From: Deltaproteobacteria bacterium
GTDB lineage: Bacteria > Myxococcota > Myxococcia > Myxococcales > 40CM-4-68-19
Length of the DNA: 64,000 bases
Assembly (NCBI GenBank): GCA_005879315.1
Contig: VBLC01000045.1
Coordinates: forward strand, 1-64,000
Reading direction: 5' to 3'
Shown one piece after another: positions 26,234 to 37,195 of the stretch. The translations under genes were made by a program, and so were the position numbers. Position 1 is the stretch's first letter, and each line of letters starts with the position of its first letter. The notes under the pieces were generated by a model. It saw nothing but the letters and a program-made list of their open reading frames with translations, did not search any database and had not been told where the DNA came from.

Positions 26234-27895
26234 CTAGAAGAACCGCTTGCGCTTGCTGGACGGCAGGATGCCGAGCACCTCCCTGTATTTGGCGACCGTG
26301 CGCCGGGCGATGTCCACGTTCTGCGACCTGAGCACCTCGACGATCTTCTGATCGCTGTACGGCTTGTCTCCAGGCTCCTGGGAGACGATCTGTTTGATCT
26401 GGTTCTTCACTGCCTCGGAGGCGATGTCCTCGCCGCCCACCCGAGCGATGGACGAATTGAAGAAGAACTTCAATTCGTAGATCCCCTGAGGCGTGTGCAC
26501 GTACTTGTTGGTGGTGACCCGCGAGACGGTGCTCTCGTGCATGCCGATGTCCTCGGCCACGTCCCGAAGGATGAGCGGCCTCAGATAGGCGATGCCCTTG
26601 TCGAGGAAATCGCGCTGGAACTTGATGATCGAATCGGTGACCTTGACGATGGTCCGCTGCCGCTGGTGGATGCTGCGGATGAGCCACACCGCCGAGCGCA
26701 GCTTCTCCTGGATGTACTCTTTCGTCTGCGAGGCCGAGCCGTTCTTCAAGGCATTTCGATAATGCTGAGAGATGCGCAGCTTGGAGAGCCCGTCGTCGTT
26801 CAAGACGGTGACGTAGTTCTCGCCGATCTTGTGGATGTAGACGTCGGGGGTGATGTACTGGGGCTCCTCCGCCGAGTAGGCCCGGCCCGGCTTGGGATCG
26901 AGCCGCCCGAGCAGCTTGATGGAGGCGACCACCTCCTCGAGTGAGACGTGCAGGTCCTTGGCGATGGCCTGGTACTTCTTCGCCTCGACGTTCTTCAGAT
27001 GGCGGCGGATGATCTGCGGCAGGAGCTCGGCGTCTGGATCGTCCTTGCCCTCGCCTTCGCTGATGAAATGCTTGGCCTGGAGCAGGAGGCACTCGCGCAG
27101 GTCGCGCGCGCCGCAGCCGATCGGATCGAATCGCTGGATGCGCTTGAGGACCTTCTCGGCGACGGAGGCCGGGACGCCCGCCTCGAGCGCGAGCGGAATC
27201 AAGGGATCGCATTCGCTCTTCGGCTTGCGCGCTTCCTGTTCGCGCCGCAGCGCCTCGAGCGCCTCGGGAGCGACCGCCGGCACCTCGGCAGTCTTCTCGG
27301 CGGAAGCGGGCTCCCCGGCCGGCAGCGCAGGCGCGGCAGTCGCCAGATCCGGATCCACCACCAGGTATCCGTCGCGGTTCAGGTTGCCGATGATGAGCGC
27401 GCCGATGCGCTCCTCTTCGGGCATGAGGCCGGCCATGCGCAGCTGCTCCATCAAATGCTCGGTCAGGTTCTCGCCACGCGTCAGCGTGGCCTCGTAGCTG
27501 GGCAGGTCCTCGGTGTTGAAGCCGCCGCCGGAGGGCGCGGTGTGCTGGGTCTGGTAGTTGTCGAGGTACTGCTCCCAGTCGATCTCGTCGCGCTTGACGT
27601 CGCCCTCGTTGGTCTTCTTCAGATCGGGCTGGGCCTGCTCGGCCGAAGGCGCCGCCAGCTCGCTCGCCTCGATGCTCTCGTTGAGGGTCGAGACGAGCTC
27701 GGCCGGGGCCTCGTTCAGCTCCGCCTCGGCGCCGTCCTGCGGCTCCTCGAGGAGCGGGTTCTGCTCCATCTCGGTGCGGATGAGATCGACCAGCTCCAGC
27801 CGCGAGAGCTGCAGGAGCTTGATCGCCTGCTGCAGCTGGGGAGTCATCACCAGCTGCTGTGAAAGTCTCAGACTTTGCTTGAGCTCCAACGCCAT
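26234..27895 (-). CDS. rpoN: RNA polymerase sigma-54 factor
   Basis: RpoN directs polymerase to -24/-12 promoters and needs an AAA+ activator. The 553-residue protein has the Gln-rich region I (ELKQSLRLSQQLVMTPQLQQ, then AIKLLQLSRLEL), an acidic and Ala-rich region II (about 55-240) that is longer than usual, the core-binding domain with RFDPIGCGARDLRECLLLQ, the helix-turn-helix with MHESTVSRVTTNKYVHTP, and the RpoN box ARRTVAKYRE near the C-terminus. AAGGGGGA lies before the ATG. It sits between lptB and hpf. Confidence 0.97.
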   Translation of the reverse strand: MALELKQSLRLSQQLVMTPQLQQAIKLLQLSRLELVDLIRTEMEQNPLLEEPQDGAEAELNEAPAELVSTLNESIEASELAAPSAEQAQPDLKKTNEGDVKRDEIDWEQYLDNYQTQHTAPSGGGFNTEDLPSYEATLTRGENLTEHLMEQLRMAGLMPEEERIGALIIGNLNRDGYLVVDPDLATAAPALPAGEPASAEKTAEVPAVAPEALEALRREQEARKPKSECDPLIPLALEAGVPASVAEKVLKRIQRFDPIGCGARDLRECLLLQAKHFISEGEGKDDPDAELLPQIIRRHLKNVEAKKYQAIAKDLHVSLEEVVASIKLLGRLDPKPGRAYSAEEPQYITPDVYIHKIGENYVTVLNDDGLSKLRISQHYRNALKNGSASQTKEYIQEKLRSAVWLIRSIHQRQRTIVKVTDSIIKFQRDFLDKGIAYLRPLILRDVAEDIGMHESTVSRVTTNKYVHTPQGIYELKFFFNSSIARVGGEDIASEAVKNQIKQIVSQEPGDKPYSDQKIVEVLRSQNVDIARRTVAKYREVLGILPSSKRKRFF

Positions 27896-27907
27896 CCCGA
27901 GTCCCCC

Positions 27908-28630
27908 TTACTCCAGCTTGAAGCGTTCGCCCAGGTACACGGCGCGCGCCCGGTCGGAGGCGGCGATCTCGTTCGGGGTACCCGCTTCGAGAAGCTTCCC
28001 CTCGAAGAGCAGCACGGCGCGGTCGCAGATGCCCAGCGTCTCGCGCACGGCGTGATCGGTGATGAGGATGCCCAGGCCGCGCGCGCGCAACTTGCCGATC
28101 AGCCGCTGCAGGTCGTGCACCGCGATGGGATCGACACCGGCGAACGGCTCGTCGAAGAGCATGAACTGCGGTCCGGCGAGCAGCGATCGGGCGATCTCGG
28201 TGCGCCGCCTCTCGCCGCCGCTGAGCGTCTCGCCGAGCGAATCGGCCACCCGCAAGAGATCGAACTCGGTGAGCAGCTCGTCGGCGCGCTCCTCCTGCGC
28301 CTTGCGCGCAAGCCCGGAACCCTCGAGCACGAGCAGGAAGTTCTGCCGCACCGTCAGCTTGCGGAAGATGGATGGCTCCTGCGGAAGGTAGCCGATCCCC
28401 ATCTGCGCGCGGCGGTGGAGGGGCATCCCCGAGAGATCGCGGTCGCCCAGCCGCACTTCCCCTGCCTCGGGAACGAGCAGCCCCACCACGCAGTGGAAGC
28501 TGGTGGTCTTGCCGGCGCCGTTCGGGCCGAGCAGCCCGACCACCTCGCCGGCCGAGACGTCGAAGGAAACTCCGTCGACCACGCGGCGGCCGCGGAAGCT
28601 CTTCTGAAGCCCTCGCGCTCGCAGCGTCAC
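27908..28630 (-). CDS. lptB: LPS export ABC transporter ATP-binding protein
   Basis: LptB powers extraction of LPS from the inner membrane with LptF and LptG, which are not in this window. The 240-residue protein has Walker A GPNGAGKTT (about 35-43), the LptB-type Q-loop stretch GYLPQEPSIFRKLTV, the signature LSGGERRR, Walker B FMLFDEPFAGVDP and the switch histidine in ITDHAVRE. It starts at GTG 28630 overlapping the lptA stop (GTGA), which shows co-translation. Confidence 0.96.
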   Translation of the reverse strand: MTLRARGLQKSFRGRRVVDGVSFDVSAGEVVGLLGPNGAGKTTSFHCVVGLLVPEAGEVRLGDRDLSGMPLHRRAQMGIGYLPQEPSIFRKLTVRQNFLLVLEGSGLARKAQEERADELLTEFDLLRVADSLGETLSGGERRRTEIARSLLAGPQFMLFDEPFAGVDPIAVHDLQRLIGKLRARGLGILITDHAVRETLGICDRAVLLFEGKLLEAGTPNEIAASDRARAVYLGERFKLE

Positions 28631-29505
28631 CGGTGCGCCTCGATCTCGTCCTTGTGCGTGTCGGGCCGCACCCGCCCGCGGGCGCGCTCGACGAACACTT
28701 CCTTCGAGTCGAGCGCCATGTCGATGCGGTCGCCGACGAGCATGTCGCCGCGGTCGTAGAGGCGCGGATCGCCGGTGAGGGCGACGACTCTCTTCCCCGC
28801 CTGGTAGTCGGCGCTCTGGCCGGTGGCGTGGCGATCGCCCTCGCGCAAGTCGACCCCGCCGCGAAGCTCGAGGAGGGTGAGCTGGCCGTCCTTGTCGTAG
28901 AGCGCATCCATCCGCGGGCTCTTGACGATCAGGTCTTCGCGGTGGACGACGACGTTGCCGTCGAAGTGCGCCACCTGGCGCGCCTTGTCGACGAAGAGGT
29001 GCGCCGCCTCGACCCGCAGCGGCAGATCCTTGCGCTCCTTCTCCTCGGGCAGCGCGCGGCGGAGGACCAGCCGCGGCCGCTGCACCTCGACGTCGTCGTT
29101 GTCGAGGCGCATGAGGATGCGGTCGCCCGAGAGCGTCTCCTCGCGCTCGCGCACCACCGGCGGCGCTTCCTGCGTGCCGGTGAGCAGCATCGTCTGCCCG
29201 ACGAGGTCGAGGTCGCCGTGCGAGCCTTGCGCGGTCTTGGTCGCCCGCTGCAAGCGGACGTTCCCGTCGACCGTGAAGCGATCGATGTTTTGCCCGGTCG
29301 GGCTCGCTGCCGTTCCGGACTTCTGCGGTGCGTAGAACGCCACCGCATGGTCGGAGTCGATGGTCAGATCGCCGCGGACGAGCTTCACCTCGCCGTCGAG
29401 AAAGACGCGGCGCTCTTTGGAGTCGATGCGCATCTGCGCAGCAGCGAAGTCCACCGGCCCCGACTGCAGCCCGGCCGCGGCGGCGGCGAGGAGGAGCGCG
29501 GTCAT
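28627..29505 (-). CDS. lptA: LptA-like LPS transport protein (OstA repeats)
   Basis: LptA forms the periplasmic bridge that carries LPS. This 292-residue protein has an N-terminal signal peptide (MTALLLAAAAAG) and two stretches of OstA-type beta-jelly-roll strands, about 20-125 and 165-290, such as IDSKERRVFLDGEVKLVRGD and HFDGNVVVHREDLIVKS. It is longer than typical LptA (about 185 residues), suggesting extra strands or a fused second unit. Its ATG overlaps the lptC-like stop (ATGA), and lptB follows. Confidence 0.85.
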   Translation of the reverse strand: MTALLLAAAAAGLQSGPVDFAAAQMRIDSKERRVFLDGEVKLVRGDLTIDSDHAVAFYAPQKSGTAASPTGQNIDRFTVDGNVRLQRATKTAQGSHGDLDLVGQTMLLTGTQEAPPVVREREETLSGDRILMRLDNDDVEVQRPRLVLRRALPEEKERKDLPLRVEAAHLFVDKARQVAHFDGNVVVHREDLIVKSPRMDALYDKDGQLTLLELRGGVDLREGDRHATGQSADYQAGKRVVALTGDPRLYDRGDMLVGDRIDMALDSKEVFVERARGRVRPDTHKDEIEAHR

Positions 29506-30047
29506 CGCTGCGCCTCCATCTGTAGCGACCCGCGCACGCCGCCGAGCAGCGCGATGGAGCTGCCGTCCGTTCTGGCGAGAAGCCCATTGCCGCGCACGCG
29601 ATAGCCAGGGCCCTGTGCATCGACCGGTGTGTCGCTGCGCAGCGAGCCGGCCGCGCCGTCGTATTCCGCCCGCTCGGTCGTGGCCGTGTCGCCGCGGGCC
29701 GCATCGAAGCGGACGCCGCCCGACGCCGTCGCGCGTTGCCCGGAGACGTGGCCCGTCGTCCGCGGCGCGGTGACGTGCAATTTGCCGAAGGACGCAAAGC
29801 CTGTGCCGGGCTCGGGCTCCAGCACCGCTGCTCCTCTGCTGGCATCCAGCCGGCCGCCTGCTCGCAGGTAATCGACGGAATCGAAGCTGCCGCGCGCCAC
29901 CACTCGCCCCTCGGAAAACCGGGCGAACGCCACCGTGCGAAGGCTGAGATCAGGGGCTACCGGTAGTGGGGAAGTGTCCGACATCCCTGCAGAACCGCAC
30001 GCGAGACCCAGAGCGCCAAGAGAGGCGATGACGATCTGGCTCCGCAT
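29502..30047 (-). CDS. lptC: LptC-like protein with lipobox-like N-terminus
   Basis: LptC links the LptBFG transporter to LptA. The position just before lptA and lptB and the beta-strand pattern (ARFSEGRVVARGSFDSVDYLR, GGVRFDAARGDTATTERAEYDGA) support this call; the sequence itself is divergent. The N-terminus (RSQIVIASLGALGLAC, Cys17) looks like a lipoprotein signal rather than the usual uncleaved membrane anchor. I chose the ATG at 30047 because TGCTAGCCT lies nine bases before it; a TTG at 30053 adds two residues. Confidence 0.7.
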   Translation of the reverse strand: MRSQIVIASLGALGLACGSAGMSDTSPLPVAPDLSLRTVAFARFSEGRVVARGSFDSVDYLRAGGRLDASRGAAVLEPEPGTGFASFGKLHVTAPRTTGHVSGQRATASGGVRFDAARGDTATTERAEYDGAAGSLRSDTPVDAQGPGYRVRGNGLLARTDGSSIALLGGVRGSLQMEAQR

Positions 30048-30056
30048 TTGCAAGGA

Positions 30057-30065
30057 AGGCTAGCA
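30057..30065 (-). promoter_or_regulatory. extended -10 element before lptC
   Basis: On the minus strand TGCTAGCCT (TG, C, TAGCCT) lies nine bases before the ATG at 30047 with no Shine-Dalgarno. It could give lptC-lptA-lptB-rpoN its own promoter inside the long gene run. Confidence 0.35.
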
Positions 30066-30106
30066 CCGGCGCCCGCCCCTGTCGAGGCGTCACCGCGTCT
30101 TTTTTC

Positions 30107-30120
30107 GTTCAGGCGTGAAC
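30107..30120. promoter_or_regulatory. short dyad GTTCA-N4-TGAAC
   Basis: This dyad touches the stop codon of the lpxL-like gene and matches the one at 21880-21893 in both arms. On the minus strand it is followed by an A-run, not a T-run, so it is not a good terminator for lpxL. Confidence 0.3.
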
Positions 30121-31004
30121 TACTTTTCCCTTGCAATTCCCGAAGGCTGTGTACGCCAGCGGGGGTGCATCCAGACCCACTCGGCGGGGCGTGCGCGGAT
30201 CTCCTCCTCGATCACTCGGGTCGCCTCCGCGGTGAGCGCGAGCGAGTCGGCATCGCGGTCGCCGCTGCGCGCCGCATCGATGCTCCGGAGCGTGACGCGG
30301 TGGCCACGGCCCCTCCGGTGGGCGCATCCGAAGAGCATCGGCGCTCCGCTGATCGCGGCGAGGTCGCCGGCGGCACGCGGCGTGAACGCGGGCCGCCCGA
30401 AGAAGGGGACGAAATGGCCGGCGACCCTGGTGTCCTGATCGATGAGGATGCCGACGACGCCGCCGCTCTCGAGGAACCGGAGCACCTCGCGCGCCGAAAA
30501 CGTCGAGCCGCGCCAGAAGATCTTCAGACCGGCGCCCGCGCGCGTCCGCTCGAGCAGCGCAGTGAGGCGCGGGTCCTGCGCTTCCTTGGCCACCACCGCG
30601 CAAGGAGGGCCGAGCGCGGCCATGCGGCGCGCGAACAACTCCCAACTGCCGAGGTGGGCGGAGGCGACCACGACTCCTTTCCCCTGGGCGTGCGCTGCGC
30701 GGAAGATGGCGTCCTCCGCCGGCGGCACCTCCACCTCGCTCGCGTCGTTGCGGGCGGTCTCGAGCGCTGCGCGGCCGAGGTTGGCGAAGCTCGCCCGGCC
30801 GATGCGATCCCGCTCCTTCGGGCTCTTCTCGGGAAAGGCGATGGCGAGCTGCTCGCGCGCCAGCCGCCGCTGCCTTGGCGAGAGGTACCAGGCGAGCGTG
30901 CCGATGAGCGCGCCGGCCTGGAGAGGAAGGACGCGCAGAAGCGGGAGCGCAGCGAGCAGCGCCCGGACGCGGAGCTCCCGGCGGGCCCGCTTCGAGAAGC
31001 TCAT
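30120..31004 (-). CDS. LpxL/HtrB-type lipid A acyltransferase
   Basis: These inner-membrane enzymes add a secondary acyl chain to KDO-lipid A. The 294-residue protein has the catalytic HxxxxE motif in SAHLGSWELF (about 110-119), a substrate stretch GGVVGILIDQDTRVAGHFVPFFG, and an N-terminal hydrophobic anchor (LLAALPLLRVLPLQAGALIGTLAWYL). The exact acyl preference cannot be read. Its ATG overlaps the kdsC stop (ATGA), placing lipid A acylation directly in the KDO operon. Confidence 0.88.
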   Translation of the reverse strand: MSFSKRARRELRVRALLAALPLLRVLPLQAGALIGTLAWYLSPRQRRLAREQLAIAFPEKSPKERDRIGRASFANLGRAALETARNDASEVEVPPAEDAIFRAAHAQGKGVVVASAHLGSWELFARRMAALGPPCAVVAKEAQDPRLTALLERTRAGAGLKIFWRGSTFSAREVLRFLESGGVVGILIDQDTRVAGHFVPFFGRPAFTPRAAGDLAAISGAPMLFGCAHRRGRGHRVTLRSIDAARSGDRDADSLALTAEATRVIEEEIRARPAEWVWMHPRWRTQPSGIAREK

Positions 31005-31537
31005 GACTGCGCGGGCGGCTCTTCGACGGGCGGCCAGCCGGTTCGTGCGGCGAGGAGCAACTCGCAGAGATCGCGCACGGCGCCGTGGCCGGCTCGGTGC
31101 TTGGCCACCCAGCTCACTTCGCGGAGGACTTCCGGCACGGCGTCGGCGGGAGCGCAGGGAAGGCCCACCCGGCGCAGCGCGGGCAGGTCGTTGACGTCGT
31201 CGCCCATGAAGCAGACCTGCTCGAGCGGAACCGACATCGTCTGGGCGATCTCTCCGATGGCCTGGCCCTTGGCGCGGCTCTGCCCGACGACGTGATCGAT
31301 GGAGAGCTCGCGGCAGCGCTGCAGCACCAAATCCGCGCGGCGGCCGGTGAGCGCCGCCAGCTTGACGCCGGCGTGCATCTGCAGCAGGCGCAGGCCGTGG
31401 CCGTCGCGCACGTCGAAGGCCTTCATCGCCTCGCCCTGCGCGCCGTAGTAGAGGCGGCCGTCGGTCATGGTGCCGTCGACGTCGAGAACCACCAGGCGGA
31501 TGCTCTGCAAGAGCGCGCGCGGGGGCTTGCGAGGCAC
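31001..31537 (-). CDS. kdsC: 3-deoxy-D-manno-octulosonate-8-phosphate phosphatase
   Basis: KdsC is a HAD-family tetrameric phosphatase that releases KDO from KDO-8-phosphate. The 178-residue protein lacks a cap domain. It has the catalytic DxD in VVLDVDGTMTDG (Asp19, Asp21), the second motif in LAALTGRRA and the metal motif FMGDDVNDLPAL. It starts at GTG 31537, and TGATAGAAG six bases upstream suggests its own promoter. kdsA lies 22 bases upstream and lpxL overlaps downstream. Confidence 0.94.
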   Translation of the reverse strand: MPRKPPRALLQSIRLVVLDVDGTMTDGRLYYGAQGEAMKAFDVRDGHGLRLLQMHAGVKLAALTGRRADLVLQRCRELSIDHVVGQSRAKGQAIGEIAQTMSVPLEQVCFMGDDVNDLPALRRVGLPCAPADAVPEVLREVSWVAKHRAGHGAVRDLCELLLAARTGWPPVEEPPAQS

Positions 31538-31543
31538 GGCGCG

Positions 31544-31552
31544 CTTCTATCA
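31544..31552 (-). promoter_or_regulatory. extended -10 element of kdsC
   Basis: On the minus strand TGATAGAAG (TG, A, TAGAAG) is followed by exactly six bases and the GTG at 31537. With no Shine-Dalgarno this fits a leaderless start. The same TAGAAG hexamer occurs before the YqiA-like gene and ugd. Confidence 0.4.
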
Positions 31553-31559
31553 CGAGCGA

Positions 31560-34788
<3,229 letters not shown>

Positions 34789-34793
34789 ATGGG

Positions 34794-34799
34794 TTTGTA
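34794..34799 (-). promoter_or_regulatory. -10-like hexamer before kdsB
   Basis: On the minus strand TACAAA lies five bases before the GTG at 34788. It would be the leading promoter of the KDO/LPS run and leaves no room for a Shine-Dalgarno. The base pair before it is CG rather than TG, so this is a weak call. Confidence 0.3.
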
Positions 34800-34847
34800 G
34801 CGCAGGGGGCGCCGCGCGCGCAACCCGTTCTGCGATAGCCTTGCGGC

Positions 34848-35543
34848 GTGAGTGTGCTCGACGACATCCGGCGCGCCGCTTTCGAGCTGCGGCGGACCGA
34901 CCCGCAGGAGGCCGTTCGCGTCTTGCGCCGCGCTGCCGCGCTGGGTGGAGAAGCCGAGGTGCTCGCGCGGGGAGCGCTGGGCGAGATCTATCTGGAAGAG
35001 TTCGGCGACCTCGACGGAGCCGAGCACGAGTTTCGCAGGGTGCTCGGGGCTGCGCCGGGATTGATCGCGGCCCAGATCGGCCTGGCGCGCACGCGGCACG
35101 AGGCGGGGGACTTCGCCGAAGCCGAGGCAGGGTTCGAGCGCGCCCTGCGCGGTCTGGAGCGCGACTTGCGCGAGCTGAAGAAAGGCCCCCTGCCCGCCGG
35201 CGCGGAGGAGCTGGTGCTGACGCTCCTGGAAGTCGCGGTCGAGCTGGCCGAGCTGCGCGCCTCCGCGGCTCCCGACCAGAGAGTCCCGGTCGAGATCGAC
35301 GAGGACCTCTTGCGCTGGGCCGCCGCCGAGAAGCTCTTCGACGCGGAGGGCGATACCGACGACTGGGTCCGCTTCCATTCGCTCTGGACGGAGCTCCGCC
35401 TGCTCACCGGCCGGGGCGAAGAAGCGATCACCGAGCTGCAGGAGGCCGCGCAGCTTCCCGCCGACGAGCGCGCGCGCCTCGTCGACCTGGCCCGCGACGA
35501 CCTCGGCCTGCCCCCGCTGGTGCAGCTGGGCAAGAAGAACTAA
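34848..35543 (+). CDS. TPR-like helical repeat protein
   Basis: This 231-residue soluble protein starts at GTG 34848 and is built of helical pairs resembling tetratricopeptide repeats, for example AVRVLRRAAALGGEAEVLA, DLDGAEHEFRRVLGAAPG and DFAEAEAGFERALRGLERDL. TPR proteins bind partner proteins; no enzyme motif is seen. It is divergent from kdsB and converges on the zinc-ribbon gene, the two stops overlapping in a CTAA. Confidence 0.65.
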   Translation: MSVLDDIRRAAFELRRTDPQEAVRVLRRAAALGGEAEVLARGALGEIYLEEFGDLDGAEHEFRRVLGAAPGLIAAQIGLARTRHEAGDFAEAEAGFERALRGLERDLRELKKGPLPAGAEELVLTLLEVAVELAELRASAAPDQRVPVEIDEDLLRWAAAEKLFDAEGDTDDWVRFHSLWTELRLLTGRGEEAITELQEAAQLPADERARLVDLARDDLGLPPLVQLGKKN

Positions 35544-35968
35544 GCGCGCGGGCCGTCGGACTGGCGCGGCGGGCGCGCGCGCTTCTCCATCGGGTCCCAG
35601 CTGCGATCGTCTCCTGGCCGGCGGACGCGAGCGGTCATGCCGTGGATCGGCAGCCACGCTCCGCAGCGCGGGCAGGTGGGCGGGCGAAGGTTGCGCATCA
35701 TCCGGCCGCACGAGGGACAGAAGCGGATCAGGTAGAGGTAGCCGAACTCGACCAGAAGCAGCGCGCCGAAGAGCATGAAGCGGAAGCCGAGGCTGGTGTG
35801 TGTCCAGAGGCCGCGGTCCGCTCCGATTCCGATCAGCGCGGCGAAGAGCGCGAGCAGGCTGAGCCGGAAGAGCGCGCGCTTGGTCGCGCCCCTCATGCGC
35901 CCGCGCGCCAGAAACCAGATCCAGGCGATGCCGGCCACGGCTGCCGGCGCGATCCACGCGTCTCGCAC
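35540..35968 (-). CDS. small membrane protein with zinc ribbon
   Basis: This 142-residue protein has about three hydrophobic segments (WIAPAAVAGIAWIWFL, LSLLALFAALIGIGA, FMLFGALLLVEFGYLYLI) followed by a four-cysteine zinc ribbon, CPSCGRMM and CPRCG, and a basic tail. It starts at GTG 35968. The function is unknown. It lies 98 bases after the wecB stop on the same strand. Confidence 0.6.
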   Translation of the reverse strand: MRDAWIAPAAVAGIAWIWFLARGRMRGATKRALFRLSLLALFAALIGIGADRGLWTHTSLGFRFMLFGALLLVEFGYLYLIRFCPSCGRMMRNLRPPTCPRCGAWLPIHGMTARVRRPGDDRSWDPMEKRARPPRQSDGPRA

Positions 35969-36037
35969 GCGCCTATTGAAAGCCGGCGCGCGCCGCGGCG
36001 CAAGCGATCAGAACAGCCTGGATCGCAGCCGGCGCAA

Positions 36038-36050
36038 CCGCCGCAGGCGG
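36038..36050. other. small GC hairpin after wecB
   Basis: CCGCC and GGCGG are separated by three bases in the 98-base gap between wecB and the zinc-ribbon gene. There is no T-run; it may weakly end wecB transcription. Nothing else was seen in this gap. Confidence 0.25.
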
Positions 36051-36066
36051 CGGCGCGGTCGTCCCC

Positions 36067-37137
36067 TCATCTTCCCTCCACCAGGATGCGCGCGATCCGC
36101 TCGGCGGCTCGCCCGTCCCACAGCTCCGGCATGCGGCCCGGCCTCGCTTCAGCCGACAGCGCCTGGCGCGCCGCCGGGACGATCCGGTCCGGGTCGGACC
36201 CGACCAACTGGTTGGTTCCGTCGGTGATGGTCACCGGCCGCTCGGTGTTCTCGCGCAAGGTCAGGCAGGGCACCGAGAGAGCGGTGGTCTCCTCCTGGAT
36301 TCCGCCCGAGTCGGTCATCACCAGGCGCGCCTCGGCGGTGAGGGCGAGGAAGTCGAGATAACCGAGCGGCTCGATGATCTTCAGCCCCGGCGCAGTGAAC
36401 GACTGCATGCGCGCACGCGTGCGCGGGTGGACGGGGAAGACCACCGGCAGCATCGCCGCCACTCCGGCCAGCGCCGAGAGCAGCCGCGCGAGCGCCTTCG
36501 GCTCGTCGACGTTCGCGGGCCGGTGCAGGGTTGCGAGCGCGTATCCTCCGGGCGAGAGCTCGAGCCGCTGGTGGATGCGGCTCTCGCGCGCCCGCGGCAG
36601 CGCGGCCTTGAGGCTGTCGATCATCACGTTGCCGACGAAATGCACCCGGTCTTCGGGAATGCCCTCGGCGGCGAGGTTCTGATCGCCGTCGCGCGAGGGG
36701 GTGAAAAGCAGCTGCGAGAGGCGATCGGTCAGGACGCGGTTGATCTCCTCCGGCATGCTCCAGTCGCGCGAGCGCAGGCCGGCCTCCACATGGGCGATCC
36801 GCAATCCCAGCTTGGCGGCCACGAGCGCGACGGCGAGCGTGGAGTTGACGTCGCCGGCGACCACCACTACCTCGGGGTTCTCGCGCAAGAGAACCGGCTC
36901 GATCTCCACCATCACCTTCGCGGTCTGCTGCGCGTGCGAGCCGCTGCCCGCTCCGAGGTGCACGTCCGGCTCGGGCATGCCCAGATCCTGGAAGAAGACG
37001 TCGGACATCTTCGCGTCGTAATGCTGGCCGGTGTGGACCAGCACCTGCCGCACGCCCTCGCGCTCGCGCAGCTGGGCGAGGATGGGCGCCACCTTCATGA
37101 AATTGGGCCGGGCGCCGACGACGTGAAGGATCTTCAC
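36067..37137 (-). CDS. wecB: UDP-N-acetylglucosamine 2-epimerase (non-hydrolysing)
   Basis: WecB interconverts UDP-GlcNAc and UDP-ManNAc for surface polysaccharides. The 356-residue protein from GTG 37137 starts KILHVVGARPNFMKVAP, and has VHTGQHYDAKM, VVAGDVNSTLAVAL, HVEAGLRS, TLHRPANVDE and the C-terminal MTDSGGIQEE. The longer frame to 37173 would overlap the divergent pseudouridine synthase promoter. UDP-ManNAc dehydrogenase is not adjacent; ugd lies 4 kb away. Confidence 0.95.
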   Translation of the reverse strand: MKILHVVGARPNFMKVAPILAQLREREGVRQVLVHTGQHYDAKMSDVFFQDLGMPEPDVHLGAGSGSHAQQTAKVMVEIEPVLLRENPEVVVVAGDVNSTLAVALVAAKLGLRIAHVEAGLRSRDWSMPEEINRVLTDRLSQLLFTPSRDGDQNLAAEGIPEDRVHFVGNVMIDSLKAALPRARESRIHQRLELSPGGYALATLHRPANVDEPKALARLLSALAGVAAMLPVVFPVHPRTRARMQSFTAPGLKIIEPLGYLDFLALTAEARLVMTDSGGIQEETTALSVPCLTLRENTERPVTITDGTNQLVGSDPDRIVPAARQALSAEARPGRMPELWDGRAAERIARILVEGR

Positions 37138-37180
37138 CCCGCTAAGCGTGCGCACGGACGGCTGCCCTCGCAACGTGCGC

Positions 37181-37189
37181 TGTTATAAA
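37181..37189 (+). promoter_or_regulatory. extended -10 promoter of the pseudouridine synthase gene
   Basis: TGTTATAAA is the best extended -10 in the window (TG, T, TATAAA; five of six consensus bases). Six bases follow and then the GTG at 37196, so the predicted +1 falls on the start codon. No Shine-Dalgarno exists, making this the strongest leaderless candidate. Confidence 0.6.
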
Positions 37190-37195
37190 GCGGAC

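Noticed and set aside
26172-28907. N-terminal part of a 1113-residue frame that ends in Hpf
   Set aside because: It overlaps rpoN and lptB in the wrong frame; Hpf starts at the ATG at 26171 after GGAGG.
30100-30120. Myxobacterial LexA box
   Set aside because: Only the GTTCAG core is present; the upstream half of the motif is replaced by a T-run.
36001-36066. Terminator after wecB
   Set aside because: There is a 5-bp GC hairpin but no T-run; it is recorded only as a weak hairpin.
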